Shown here piece by piece: positions 15,404-22,531 of a stretch of DNA of 39,126 nucleotides. The position numbers and the translations under genes were made by a program. The notes beneath the pieces are model-generated. The model saw only the letters and a program-made list of their open reading frames with translations. It did not search any database and was not told the origin of the DNA. The stretch's first letter is position 1; each line of letters starts with the position of its first letter. Source of the stretch: Acidimicrobiaceae bacterium (GTDB taxonomy: Bacteria; Actinomycetota; Acidimicrobiia; Acidimicrobiales; RAAP-2); the NCBI GenBank assembly GCA_013044405.1, contig JABEUR010000151.1, positions 1 through 39,126 on the forward strand. The letters run 5' to 3'.

Positions 15404-16456
15404 ATGGTCGATCGGCGCCCCTTCCTGTACGAATCGCACGTCGAGCTGGGAGCCAAAATCGTCCCGTTCGGCGGCTGGGCGATGCCGTTGCAGTACGCGA
15501 ATGGAACGTTGAGCGAGCACCTCGCCTGTCGCCACGACGCGGTGGTCTTTGACGTGAGCCATCTAGGCACCGTGCGCTGTGACGGCCCCGACATGTTCGA
15601 CGCGCTGCAAGCCACCTTGACCAACGACCTCGCCAAGGTCGAACCTGGACGTGCGCAGTACACCCACCTGCTCAACGACGCCGGGTTCGTCGTGGACGAC
15701 ATCATCGTGTGGTGGATGGCCAACGGCGAGTTCGACGTGATGCCCAATGCCTCGAACACCTCGGGAGTGACCGACGCCCTACCGGGTGTCGACGTGACCG
15801 CTGAGCGTTGCGTGCTCGCGGTGCAGGGCCCCAACGCCCGAGCCAAGATCGCTGCCGTGGACCCGAGATTCGCCGACGTAGCGCGCTTTCGGGTCACCCG
15901 TTTCGACTACGCCGGTGTGGAGGTACGTGTCGCGGGCACTGGTTACACGGGTGAAGCGGGGCTCGAGATCGCGGTACCGAACTCGGCCGCGCAAGAACTA
16001 CTCGAGGCAATCGTCGGGGCCGGCATCACTCCGGCTGGCCTCGGAGCGCGAGACACGCTTCGACTCGAGGCGGCCCTGCCCCTCTACGGTCATGAGCTGA
16101 GTCTCTCCTCGACGACGCTCGAGGCTCGTCTGGGATGGGTCATTGGTTGGGACAAGGGAGACTTCCGGGGTCGAAGCGCAGTTGAACGCGAGCGAGATCG
16201 CGGTATCGAGCGAGGACTGACCGGCGTCGTCGCGTCGGGTCGCCAACCCCTGCGAGAGGGAGCCGAAGTCTTCGTTGGGGCAGAGAGCGTCGGAACGCTC
16301 AGCTCGGGCAACTTCTCCCCGGTGCTCGGACGCGGCATCGCGATGGGCCTGCTCCACGAAGGATTGACGCCGGGTACCCCCGTCAGCGTTGTGCTGCGAG
16401 GTCGCGAGGTCGATGCGACCATCGCCGAACTCCCGTTCATTCGAAAGGCGAAGTGA
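15404..16456 (+). CDS. gcvT: Glycine cleavage system T protein (aminomethyltransferase)
   Basis: A 350-residue folate-dependent aminomethyltransferase. Typical are the start YESHVELGAKIVPFGGWAMP, FDVSHLGTVRCDGPD, the GYTGEAGLEI loop, and LGARDTLRLEAALPLYGHEL. It releases ammonia from the H-protein intermediate and passes the methylene group to tetrahydrofolate. A frame open to 15332 is not used: the ATG at 15404 has a -10 box 7 nt upstream and the N-terminus then matches the family. gcvPA follows with a 4-bp overlap. Confidence 0.95.
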   Translation: MVDRRPFLYESHVELGAKIVPFGGWAMPLQYANGTLSEHLACRHDAVVFDVSHLGTVRCDGPDMFDALQATLTNDLAKVEPGRAQYTHLLNDAGFVVDDIIVWWMANGEFDVMPNASNTSGVTDALPGVDVTAERCVLAVQGPNARAKIAAVDPRFADVARFRVTRFDYAGVEVRVAGTGYTGEAGLEIAVPNSAAQELLEAIVGAGITPAGLGARDTLRLEAALPLYGHELSLSSTTLEARLGWVIGWDKGDFRGRSAVERERDRGIERGLTGVVASGRQPLREGAEVFVGAESVGTLSSGNFSPVLGRGIAMGLLHEGLTPGTPVSVVLRGREVDATIAELPFIRKAK

Positions 16457-17826
16457 TCATGGCTGACTACCTACCTCATACTCGTGAAGACGTCGAGGGA
16501 ATGCTCGCGTTCCTGGGACTCGGCTCACTCGATGATCTCTTTGCCCACATCCCTGAGGCCGTTCGCCTCTCGGGTGGCCTCGATATGCCCGAGGGGATGA
16601 GCGAACCCGACGTAGCGGCACAGTTCTCGCGATACACCGGGGCCAATCGGGCCAAGGCGAGCATGATGACCTGTTTCGCCGGCGGCGGTGCCTACGACCA
16701 CGAAGTACCGGCCGTCGTGAAGATGCTCGGCGCTCGAAGTGAGTTCGTCACCGCTTACACGCCCTACCAGCCCGAAGTGGCCCAGGGGGTTCTCCAGGCC
16801 ATCTTCGAATACCAGACCATGGTCTCACGACTGAGCGGACTGCCCATTCCCAACGCCTCGCTCTACGATGCCGCGACCGCACTCGTCGAGGGTCTCAACA
16901 TGGCCCACGGGGCAACGGGGCGATCCAAGATGCTGATCTCGGCGGGGGTGCATCCGCACTGGCGCGCCGCGGCCAAGACGTTCGCGCGCGGGACCGGACA
17001 CGAGGTCGTCGAGGTAGCGCTGCGTGAGGGCGTGACCGATTGGTCGAGCGTCGACGCCACGGGAGTAGCGGCGGTGGTGGCGGCGTATCCGAACTACCTG
17101 GGCGTGCTCGAAGACATGACCGTGGCCGAGCAACTGGCCCACGAGAACCAGGGACTGTTCATCATGGGATGCGACCCGGTGGCGGCGGGCGTGTTGAAGA
17201 CGGCGGGCCAGTGGGGCGCCGACATCTTCGTGGGCGAGGGCCAGCCCTTTGGCACACCACTCGCCTTTGGCGGTCCGTACCTCGGTCTCTTCGCGTGCAC
17301 CACCGAGCAGATTCGCCGGCTGCCCGGTCGTATCGTAGGTGAGACCGTTGACTCCAACGAACGACGATCCTTCGTCACGACGCTTCGAGCGCGTGAGCAA
17401 GACATACGTCGAGAGAAGGCGACATCCAACATCTGTTCGAACCAGACGCTCATGGCCGTCACTGCAGCGATTCAACTCGGTTGGCTGGGCACCCAGGGTC
17501 TTCGAGAGGTCGCCATTCGCTGCGCTCAGGGTGCGCACTACCTCTACGCCGAGCTCATGACGGTCGATGGGGTGAGCGCCGTGTCGAACCAGCCATTCTT
17601 CCGCGAATTCGCGATTCGTCTCAACCGAGATGCGAGCGAGGTCCTCTCCTCGATGGCCCACGACGGCGTGCTCGGTGGACTGTCCGTCTCGGCGTTGTGT
17701 GAGGGCGATGACCAGTCAGTGCCCGAGGAGATCTCCAAGGTGATGATCGTCACGGTCACCGAGCGAAGGACCCGCGAGGAGATCGACCACTACGTTGACG
17801 CACTTCGAAAGGCGGTCAGTCAGTGA
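16453..17826 (+). CDS. gcvPA: Glycine dehydrogenase (decarboxylating) subunit 1
   Basis: A 457-residue protein corresponding to the N-terminal half of the P protein. Diagnostic parts are the start YLPHTREDVEGMLAFLG, FAGGGAYDHEVPAVVK, TAYTPYQPEVAQGVLQAIFE and LPIPNASLYDAATALVEG. Together with subunit 2 it decarboxylates glycine with PLP and transfers aminomethyl to GcvH. The start is GTG at a GTGA overlap with gcvT; an ATG six bases further in (16459) is an alternative. Mycobacteria use a single fused P protein, so the split form is a lineage trait. Confidence 0.94.
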   Translation: MIMADYLPHTREDVEGMLAFLGLGSLDDLFAHIPEAVRLSGGLDMPEGMSEPDVAAQFSRYTGANRAKASMMTCFAGGGAYDHEVPAVVKMLGARSEFVTAYTPYQPEVAQGVLQAIFEYQTMVSRLSGLPIPNASLYDAATALVEGLNMAHGATGRSKMLISAGVHPHWRAAAKTFARGTGHEVVEVALREGVTDWSSVDATGVAAVVAAYPNYLGVLEDMTVAEQLAHENQGLFIMGCDPVAAGVLKTAGQWGADIFVGEGQPFGTPLAFGGPYLGLFACTTEQIRRLPGRIVGETVDSNERRSFVTTLRAREQDIRREKATSNICSNQTLMAVTAAIQLGWLGTQGLREVAIRCAQGAHYLYAELMTVDGVSAVSNQPFFREFAIRLNRDASEVLSSMAHDGVLGGLSVSALCEGDDQSVPEEISKVMIVTVTERRTREEIDHYVDALRKAVSQ

Positions 17827-19346
17827 CCACGAGATCCCAGCCCGGCGCGCGCGCCGCTTCGGCTCCACTGCTCGGCCACGCCACCGAGCCCACGATCTTC
17901 GAGATGTCGGTACCCGGGCGCTCGGCCTTTCAGCTACGCAGCACGGGTGTTCCGCCGCTCTCCCTCGAGGACCTCGTGCCAGAGCATCACCGAAACGGGC
18001 ACGCCATCGACATCGCCGAGGTGTCGGAGCGCGACCTGGTGGGACATTTCACCAGACTCTCGCACCGACAGTTCTCGGTCGACCTCGGGATGTACCCACT
18101 GGGTTCGTGCACCATGAAGTACAACCCGAAGTTCTGTGACGCCGTGGCCGCTGACCCCGGCCTCAATTCCGTGCATCCCGGTGCACCTGCTGAGTTGACC
18201 CAGGGATGGCTGGAGCTGTTGGTGAGCCTCGAAGAGAAACTGTGCGTGATTACCGGCATGGCCGAAGCCACGCTGCAGCCCGCTGCGGGAGCGGCGGGGG
18301 AGTTGACGGGGCTGTTGTTGATGCGCGCGTACCACAGCGCTCAGGGCGATGCGCGTCGACGGGTCCTGATTCCTGACTCGGCCCACGGCACCAATCCCGC
18401 CTCGGTCACGCTGGGCGGCTACGAGGTCACGACGATCCCCTCGACGAGTGAGGGACTCGTTGACCTGGTGGCCCTGAAGGCTGCCCTGGGGCCCGACGTC
18501 GCGGGCATCATGTTGACCAATCCCAACACGGTTGGACTCTTTGAAGAAGACATCCTCGAGATCGCCGAATCGGTACACGACGTCGGTGGCCTGCTGTACT
18601 ACGACGGCGCCAACCTGAACGCGATCTTGGGCGTGGTTCGACCCGGCGACATGGGCTTTGACATCGTGCACATGAACCTGCACAAGACCTTCGCCACCCC
18701 CCACGGCGGGGGAGGACCGGGAGCGGGTCCGGTGGCCGTGTCGAAACGATTGGTCGAGTTCCTGCCCGGCCCCAAGGCGACCCGCCTGGCCAACGGCACC
18801 TTTGATTGGGTGCGTCCGGCCAGGTCGATTGGCCGCGTGCACGGCTGGCACGGCAACGCCATGGTGCTCGCACGCGCCCTGTCCTACATCGACGTGCATG
18901 GAGCAGACGGTTTGGAACGGGTCGCCAAGCACGCGGTGCTCAACGCGAACTGGCTGCGTCACCGGCTCAGGGACACCCTGCCCGCGGCGTACGACCGTAC
19001 GTGCATGCACGAATGCGTGCTCACCGCCACGCCCCTCAAGACCAGATTTGGCGTGCGCGGACTCGACGTGGCCAAGGCCCTGTTAGAGGAGGGATTCCAT
19101 TCACCCACGGTCTACTTCCCGCTCATCGTTGACGAGGCCATGATGTTCGAACCGACCGAGACCGAGAGTGTCCAGACCATGGAGGCGCTGGCCGAGGCGA
19201 TCGAGCGCATTGCCCAGCGCGCCATCGACGACCCCCAGTCCCTGCACCGAGCCCCTCAGACCACGCCGGTCTCCAGGGTCGACGAGGCCCGTGCCGCACG
19301 ACACCTCATCGCCACCGAGGACGCGGCGCAGCGGATGAGTCTCTAG
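17823..19346 (+). CDS. gcvPB: Glycine dehydrogenase (decarboxylating) subunit 2
   Basis: A 507-residue PLP enzyme subunit with the cofactor lysine in MNLHKTFATPHGGGGPG and the family segments LGMYPLGSCTMKYNP, LQPAAGAAGELTGLL and DSAHGTNPASV. It carries the catalytic PLP of the glycine decarboxylase. It begins with GTG overlapping the gcvPA stop (GTGA). The last ~30 residues (after ~475) form a polar tail. A possible hairpin terminator lies 58 nt after its stop. Confidence 0.94.
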   Translation: MTTRSQPGARAASAPLLGHATEPTIFEMSVPGRSAFQLRSTGVPPLSLEDLVPEHHRNGHAIDIAEVSERDLVGHFTRLSHRQFSVDLGMYPLGSCTMKYNPKFCDAVAADPGLNSVHPGAPAELTQGWLELLVSLEEKLCVITGMAEATLQPAAGAAGELTGLLLMRAYHSAQGDARRRVLIPDSAHGTNPASVTLGGYEVTTIPSTSEGLVDLVALKAALGPDVAGIMLTNPNTVGLFEEDILEIAESVHDVGGLLYYDGANLNAILGVVRPGDMGFDIVHMNLHKTFATPHGGGGPGAGPVAVSKRLVEFLPGPKATRLANGTFDWVRPARSIGRVHGWHGNAMVLARALSYIDVHGADGLERVAKHAVLNANWLRHRLRDTLPAAYDRTCMHECVLTATPLKTRFGVRGLDVAKALLEEGFHSPTVYFPLIVDEAMMFEPTETESVQTMEALAEAIERIAQRAIDDPQSLHRAPQTTPVSRVDEARAARHLIATEDAAQRMSL

Positions 19347-19403
19347 CAGCCAAGCACCTCACACGCCGATGCGCTCCGGCCAAGAGGTCACGCCCAGCGA
19401 TGA

Positions 19404-19432
19404 CGAGCAGCATTCGAGTCGAGCCCTGCTCG
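19404..19432 (+). terminator. Possible hairpin after gcvPB
   Basis: CGAGCAG and CTGCTCG form a 7-bp stem with a 15-nt loop in the 139-bp gap before the amidotransferase gene. No U-run follows, so this is a weak candidate. Confidence 0.25.
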
Positions 19433-19473
19433 CCTAATGGGAGTTGGTCAGTCGTTCATTGCCCAGACACCTC

Positions 19474-19479
19474 TACGAT
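19474..19479 (+). promoter_or_regulatory. -10 box of the amidotransferase gene, leaderless geometry
   Basis: TACGAT ends 6 nt before ATG 19486, favouring that ATG over an in-frame upstream start at 19444. Confidence 0.5.
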
Positions 19480-19485
19480 GGAGCC

Positions 19486-20220
19486 ATGAGCAAGCCCTTG
19501 ATCGGCATCACCGGGCGTCGATGGCCGGCGCAGTGGCTTGGCGAGCACGTTCCCGAGGCAATGCGAGACCTGCACTTCGACCTGCACTTCAGCGACTATC
19601 CAGCCTCGGTGGCGGCCGCGGGCGGGGTGCCCGTTGAACTGACCCGCGACGCCGACGTGGCTGCGATCATCGCTCGACTCGACGGCTTGGTCCTCAGCGG
19701 GGGAGCGGACGTCGAGCCCTCGCGCTACGGCCACGAGCCCGACGCGGATCTCGGTCCGACCGAGCCTCAACGAGACGATTGGGAGTTCGCACTGTTGCGT
19801 GAAGCTCGACGGATTGAATTGCCGGTCCTGGGGATATGTCGCGGTGCCCAGTTGGCCAACGTCTTCTTTGGAGGAACATTGGTCCAACACGTTGAGCGCG
19901 ATGAGGGTTCAGGGCATCCTCGCTGGGACGTCGACGGACGAACTCATACCCACGACGTCAACATTGTGGCGGGCACGACCCTCGCTGGCCTCTACGCCTC
20001 GACGATCGGGGTCAATTCGCTCCATCATCAGACCCTCGGGGACATCGGCATCGACCTGGTGGTCGGCGCGCGCGCGAGCGACGGTGTTGTCGAGGCGGTG
20101 GAGCTCCCCGGGCGTGACTTCCTCGGTGTCCAGTGGCATCCCGAACTATTGTCCAAGCCCGATCCCACGTTCCAGTGGTTGGTCAAGCGCGCCACGAACT
20201 TCCAGGCGCGGCGTCGCTAG
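19486..20220 (+). CDS. Class I glutamine amidotransferase-like hydrolase (peptidase C26 / PuuD family)
   Basis: A 244-residue protein with nucleophile Cys118 (LGICRGAQLANV) and the catalytic pair His218 and Glu220 (GVQWHPE), plus an N-terminal PLIGITG and a GLVLSGGADVEPSRYG loop. These match gamma-glutamyl-gamma-aminobutyrate hydrolases (PuuD), which act in putrescine breakdown. Some relatives cleave other gamma-glutamyl compounds, and no glutamylpolyamine pathway genes are nearby, so the substrate is open. The family usually has 240-260 residues. Confidence 0.88.
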   Translation: MSKPLIGITGRRWPAQWLGEHVPEAMRDLHFDLHFSDYPASVAAAGGVPVELTRDADVAAIIARLDGLVLSGGADVEPSRYGHEPDADLGPTEPQRDDWEFALLREARRIELPVLGICRGAQLANVFFGGTLVQHVERDEGSGHPRWDVDGRTHTHDVNIVAGTTLAGLYASTIGVNSLHHQTLGDIGIDLVVGARASDGVVEAVELPGRDFLGVQWHPELLSKPDPTFQWLVKRATNFQARRR

Positions 20221-20223
20221 GGG

Positions 20224-20610
20224 TCAGTGGGCGAGTGACATGCCCACGAGGAACGCCGCGGTGCACAGCAGTGGGGTAGTGACGACCAGGGCGAGCGAAT
20301 ACGCCCAGTGATGCTCGCGCTGGAGTAGTGCGGGAATCGCGAAGGCACTCGAGAAGGTGGTCAGTCCCCCACAGAAACCGGTGAGGATGATCGAACGCAA
20401 GTGTTCGTCACTCACGGCGAGCAGCCGATACGCAACGTAACCAGTGATGGCCGTGCCGAGGACGTTAGCGCCCACGGTGGCCCACGGTCGAAGCGTCGGG
20501 TGGTGACGTCGAACTGCATATTCGAACAAGAAGCGAATGACGCAGCCGAATGCTCCGGCGATCGCGACGAGGGTTGCGGTCACGAGAACCAGCGCTGTAG
20601 ACCGAGCCAT
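20224..20610 (-). CDS. crcB: Fluoride channel subunit CrcB/FluC (second of pair)
   Basis: A 128-residue protein with four hydrophobic helices. It has the pore Asn in VGANVLGT and the GFCGGLTTFSSAF segment of the Phe box. Channels of this family export fluoride as a dual-topology dimer. The start is ATG 20610, inside the preceding crcB gene; a longer frame to 21015 runs through that gene in another frame and is rejected. The two genes overlap by 31 bp, typical of paired crcB genes that make heterodimers. Confidence 0.88.
   Translation of the reverse strand: MARSTALVLVTATLVAIAGAFGCVIRFLFEYAVRRHHPTLRPWATVGANVLGTAITGYVAYRLLAVSDEHLRSIILTGFCGGLTTFSSAFAIPALLQREHHWAYSLALVVTTPLLCTAAFLVGMSLAH
20227..20247. 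terminator. Possible hairpin at the amidotransferase/crcB convergence
   Basis: GTGGGC and GCCCAC form a 6-bp stem with a 9-nt loop, just after the amidotransferase stop and inside the crcB 3' end. No U-run; low confidence. Confidence 0.25.
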
Positions 20611-21005
20611 GCCGCGAGCACACCGCTCAGGATGGCTGCTACGGCGACAATGAGGCACCCGCCAATGGAACGGTGCCACAGGACGCCAAAGTCGTTGAAG
20701 AGGCCAGAGTAGGACGTCAGTCCCCCGAAGAATCCAGTGATTACCAGTAATCGAGTGGTGTCGTTGGGATCGTGGTGGCGAAGCGGGCCGGCGAGGAGGC
20801 GCGTGGCCAGGAACACACCGATGAAGTTGATCCCCAGCAACACCCAGGGAATCGCCTGGGCCCACGGTGCGTGCGCGCCGGTGGCGGGCGCTGGTTGGAG
20901 CTTTAAGAGGACGTCGCGTAACCAGGTGCCCAGCGCACCGCCGAGGGCCACCGAGCCAACGGCCAAGGCGAATTGACGCGGTGAGAGGGTGACGTGGGGA
21001 TGCAT
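20580..21005 (-). CDS. crcB: Fluoride channel subunit CrcB/FluC (first of pair)
   Basis: A 141-residue four-helix membrane protein with pore Asn in GINFIGVF and GFFGGLTSYSGLF in place of the usual TTFST; the Tyr-for-Phe change suggests that its Phe box is partly degenerate. In heterodimeric FluC pairs each subunit commonly keeps only one functional set of pore residues, so it likely works with the downstream partner. No fluoride riboswitch is seen upstream. A TAGTTT lies 11 nt before the ATG, giving at most a very short leader. Confidence 0.86.
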   Translation of the reverse strand: MHPHVTLSPRQFALAVGSVALGGALGTWLRDVLLKLQPAPATGAHAPWAQAIPWVLLGINFIGVFLATRLLAGPLRHHDPNDTTRLLVITGFFGGLTSYSGLFNDFGVLWHRSIGGCLIVAVAAILSGVLAAWLGLQRWFS

Positions 21006-21109
21006 GGGTTATCAAGAAACTACTGTGGGTTTGATGGTATCGGCGGTGAAGTACCGATCGCGCCGGTGTTGCTGCGGGCCCCAGGTTCGAAGATGGTTTC
21101 TAACTTTAC

Positions 21110-21123
21110 ATAACGTACATTAT
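21110..21123. promoter_or_regulatory. Near-perfect 14-bp palindrome, candidate operator
   Basis: ATAACGTACATTAT is palindromic except for one base pair. It lies in the 156-bp divergent region between crcB and the secreted-protein gene, just above the expected -35 of the latter. Confidence 0.4.
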
Positions 21124-21138
21124 CGGCGGTAATCATCC

Positions 21139-21151
21139 ATAACGGTGTTAT
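21139..21151. promoter_or_regulatory. 13-bp palindrome overlapping the -10 box, candidate operator
   Basis: ATAAC-GGT-GTTAT, with the last bases inside the TATGAT -10 box (21149-21154). It shares the ATAACG half-site with the palindrome 29 bp upstream. Confidence 0.4.
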
Positions 21152-21154
21152 GAT
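21149..21154 (+). promoter_or_regulatory. -10 box of the small secreted protein gene
   Basis: TATGAT ends 7 nt before ATG 21162. An in-frame ATG at 21150 lies within the box and so cannot be the start. Confidence 0.55.
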
Positions 21155-21161
21155 TCTGTCC

Positions 21162-21563
21162 ATGCGTCGGATGATCGTGGCCGCCTTGATGGCGGTTTCT
21201 ACTATGGGTATGGCGGCGGTACCCGCCGGCGCCGACCCGACGCCCCAGCCGAAGTTGACCATGTCCTTTGACTATTCGGACAACTCCGCCGCCGCCGCGG
21301 TGAGCAATGGGCCCTTCAACATCATCATTGACGTTTTGCCGGTGACGGTGAACGGACTCGTTCGAATGGTTGCCGTGCCACCAGCCGATTCGAACCAGCC
21401 GCGCCAGTTCTGCACGTGGCAGTGGATCGATAACAACAACCAGGTGGAGTGTAGTTTCGCCTTCACCACGGGCGGCGTCTGGTCGATCCGGGCAATCTAT
21501 CAGCCGGTGCCCAAAGCCGACGCCACGGCGTCGGCGTACACGAACCTGCGCGTCGGCAACTGA
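21162..21563 (+). CDS. Small secreted protein of unknown function
   Basis: A 133-residue protein with a clear Sec signal peptide: MRRM, a hydrophobic core (IVAALMAVSTMGMAAV) and AGA-D as probable cleavage site near residue 25. The mature ~108 residues are predicted to be beta-rich, contain two cysteines (in RQFCTWQW and VECSFAF) that could form a disulfide, and resemble an immunoglobulin-like or Ig-fold repeat. I do not recognise a named family. The promoter overlaps a palindrome, so the gene may be tightly regulated. A small hairpin follows its stop. Confidence 0.7.
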   Translation: MRRMIVAALMAVSTMGMAAVPAGADPTPQPKLTMSFDYSDNSAAAAVSNGPFNIIIDVLPVTVNGLVRMVAVPPADSNQPRQFCTWQWIDNNNQVECSFAFTTGGVWSIRAIYQPVPKADATASAYTNLRVGN

Positions 21564-21565
21564 GC

Positions 21566-21586
21566 GTGTGCCCTCGAGGGCCGCAC
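21566..21586 (+). terminator. Possible hairpin after the secreted protein gene
   Basis: GCCC-TCGA-GGGC (21570-21581), flanked by GTG and CAC that can extend the stem across a small internal loop. Only three T follow at 21590, so the call is weak. Confidence 0.35.
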
Positions 21587-21640
21587 TGCTTTCGCGTCCT
21601 GTGGGGTGACCCGTGGAGCGGACTCATTCAGGAGTTGGTG

Positions 21641-21748
21641 ATGGCCCACGACCCCGAAGAGGCGATGGTGACGGCTAGTGCGCGACGTCCTGATCTGGAG
21701 CGCGCGCGCGTTGCGTTCCTGGTCCAGGACCTGGCCCGATTGACCTGA
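21641..21748 (+). CDS. Possible 35-residue protein
   Basis: ATG 21641 has AGGAG (21630-21634) 6 nt upstream and opens a frame of 35 residues (MAHDPEEAMVTASARRPDLE then RARVAFLVQDLARLT) with codon use like the neighbours. The frame is open further upstream to 21566. It ends 2 nt before the SDR promoter. It might be a real small gene or the remnant of a larger one; no homologue is known to me. Confidence 0.3.
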   Translation: MAHDPEEAMVTASARRPDLERARVAFLVQDLARLT

Positions 21749-21750
21749 CC

Positions 21751-21756
21751 TACAAT
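21751..21756 (+). promoter_or_regulatory. -10 box of the SDR gene, leaderless geometry
   Basis: TACAAT ends 7 nt before ATG 21764. An in-frame ATG at 21755 overlaps this box and would add three residues. Confidence 0.55.
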
Positions 21757-21763
21757 GCTGCCC

Positions 21764-22531
21764 ATGGAATCTCTCTTTGACGTCAGCGGCAAGGTAGTAC
21801 TCGTCACCGGTGGTACCCGCGGGATCGGTGAGATGATCGCACGTGGTTTCGTGGACGCCGGAGCGCGTGTCTACATCTCGTCACGCAAGGCTGAGGTCGG
21901 TGACGCCCTGGCAAAGGAGCTCTCCGTGAACGGATCGTGCACTTCCCTACCCGCCGACCTCTCCACGGAGTCCGAGTGTCGACGCCTCGCTGAGGAGGTC
22001 GCCAAGCGAGAGGACCATCTCGACGTGTTGGTCAACAACGCCGGTGCGACCTGGGGGGCGCCCATGGCTGATTACGACGAGGCTGCGTGGGAGCGGGTTC
22101 TGGCGCTCAACGTCAAGGCCGTCTTTCACCTGACCAAGTTCCTACGCCCACTGCTCGACAAGAACGCTACGGCGGCGAATCCCTCGCGGGTGATCAACAT
22201 CGGATCAATCGACGGACTGCACGTGCCGGCCATGGACACCTTCGCCTACTCGACCTCGAAGGCAGCGGTGCATCAACTCACCCGCCATCTCGCCAAGACC
22301 ATGGCCCCCAAGGTCACGGTCAACGCCATCGCCCCAGGTCCCTTCGAGTCCAAGATGATGCACGCCACGCTCGAAGCCTTCGGAGACTCCATTGCCGAAC
22401 GCGCACCGATGAAGAGGATCGGCGAGCCTTCCGACATGGCCGGTGCGGCGATCTTCCTCGCCTCGCGCGCCGCCAACTACATCACCGGGGCGGTGCTCCC
22501 GGTCGATGGTGGTATCGCCACTTTGGGCTAA
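21764..22531 (+). CDS. Short-chain dehydrogenase/reductase
   Basis: A 255-residue classical SDR. The cofactor loop is T15-G-G-T-R-G20-I-G22, NNAG is at 91-94, and the catalytic residues are Ser148, Tyr162 and Lys166 (YSTSK). The TGGTRGIG loop and the overall pattern suggest an NADP(H)-dependent ketoreductase of the RhlG/3-oxoacyl-ACP-reductase-like group; the substrate is unknown. The end shares CTAA with the convergent protease gene. Confidence 0.88.
   Translation: MESLFDVSGKVVLVTGGTRGIGEMIARGFVDAGARVYISSRKAEVGDALAKELSVNGSCTSLPADLSTESECRRLAEEVAKREDHLDVLVNNAGATWGAPMADYDEAAWERVLALNVKAVFHLTKFLRPLLDKNATAANPSRVINIGSIDGLHVPAMDTFAYSTSKAAVHQLTRHLAKTMAPKVTVNAIAPGPFESKMMHATLEAFGDSIAERAPMKRIGEPSDMAGAAIFLASRAANYITGAVLPVDGGIATLG

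Noticed and set aside
17934-19010. 358-residue minus-strand frame
   Set aside because: Antisense shadow of gcvPB in this GC-rich DNA, without domain similarity.
19347-19485. Possible tRNA or small RNA gene in the gap after gcvPB
   Set aside because: No acceptor/T-arm pattern; only a weak hairpin and a promoter for the amidotransferase are seen.
20611-21015. Fused longer frame upstream of the second crcB gene
   Set aside because: It runs in another frame through the first crcB gene, and the CrcB domain starts only at 20610.
21006-21161. Fluoride riboswitch before crcB
   Set aside because: The conserved core of the class is not visible on the minus strand, and the leader seems to be very short.
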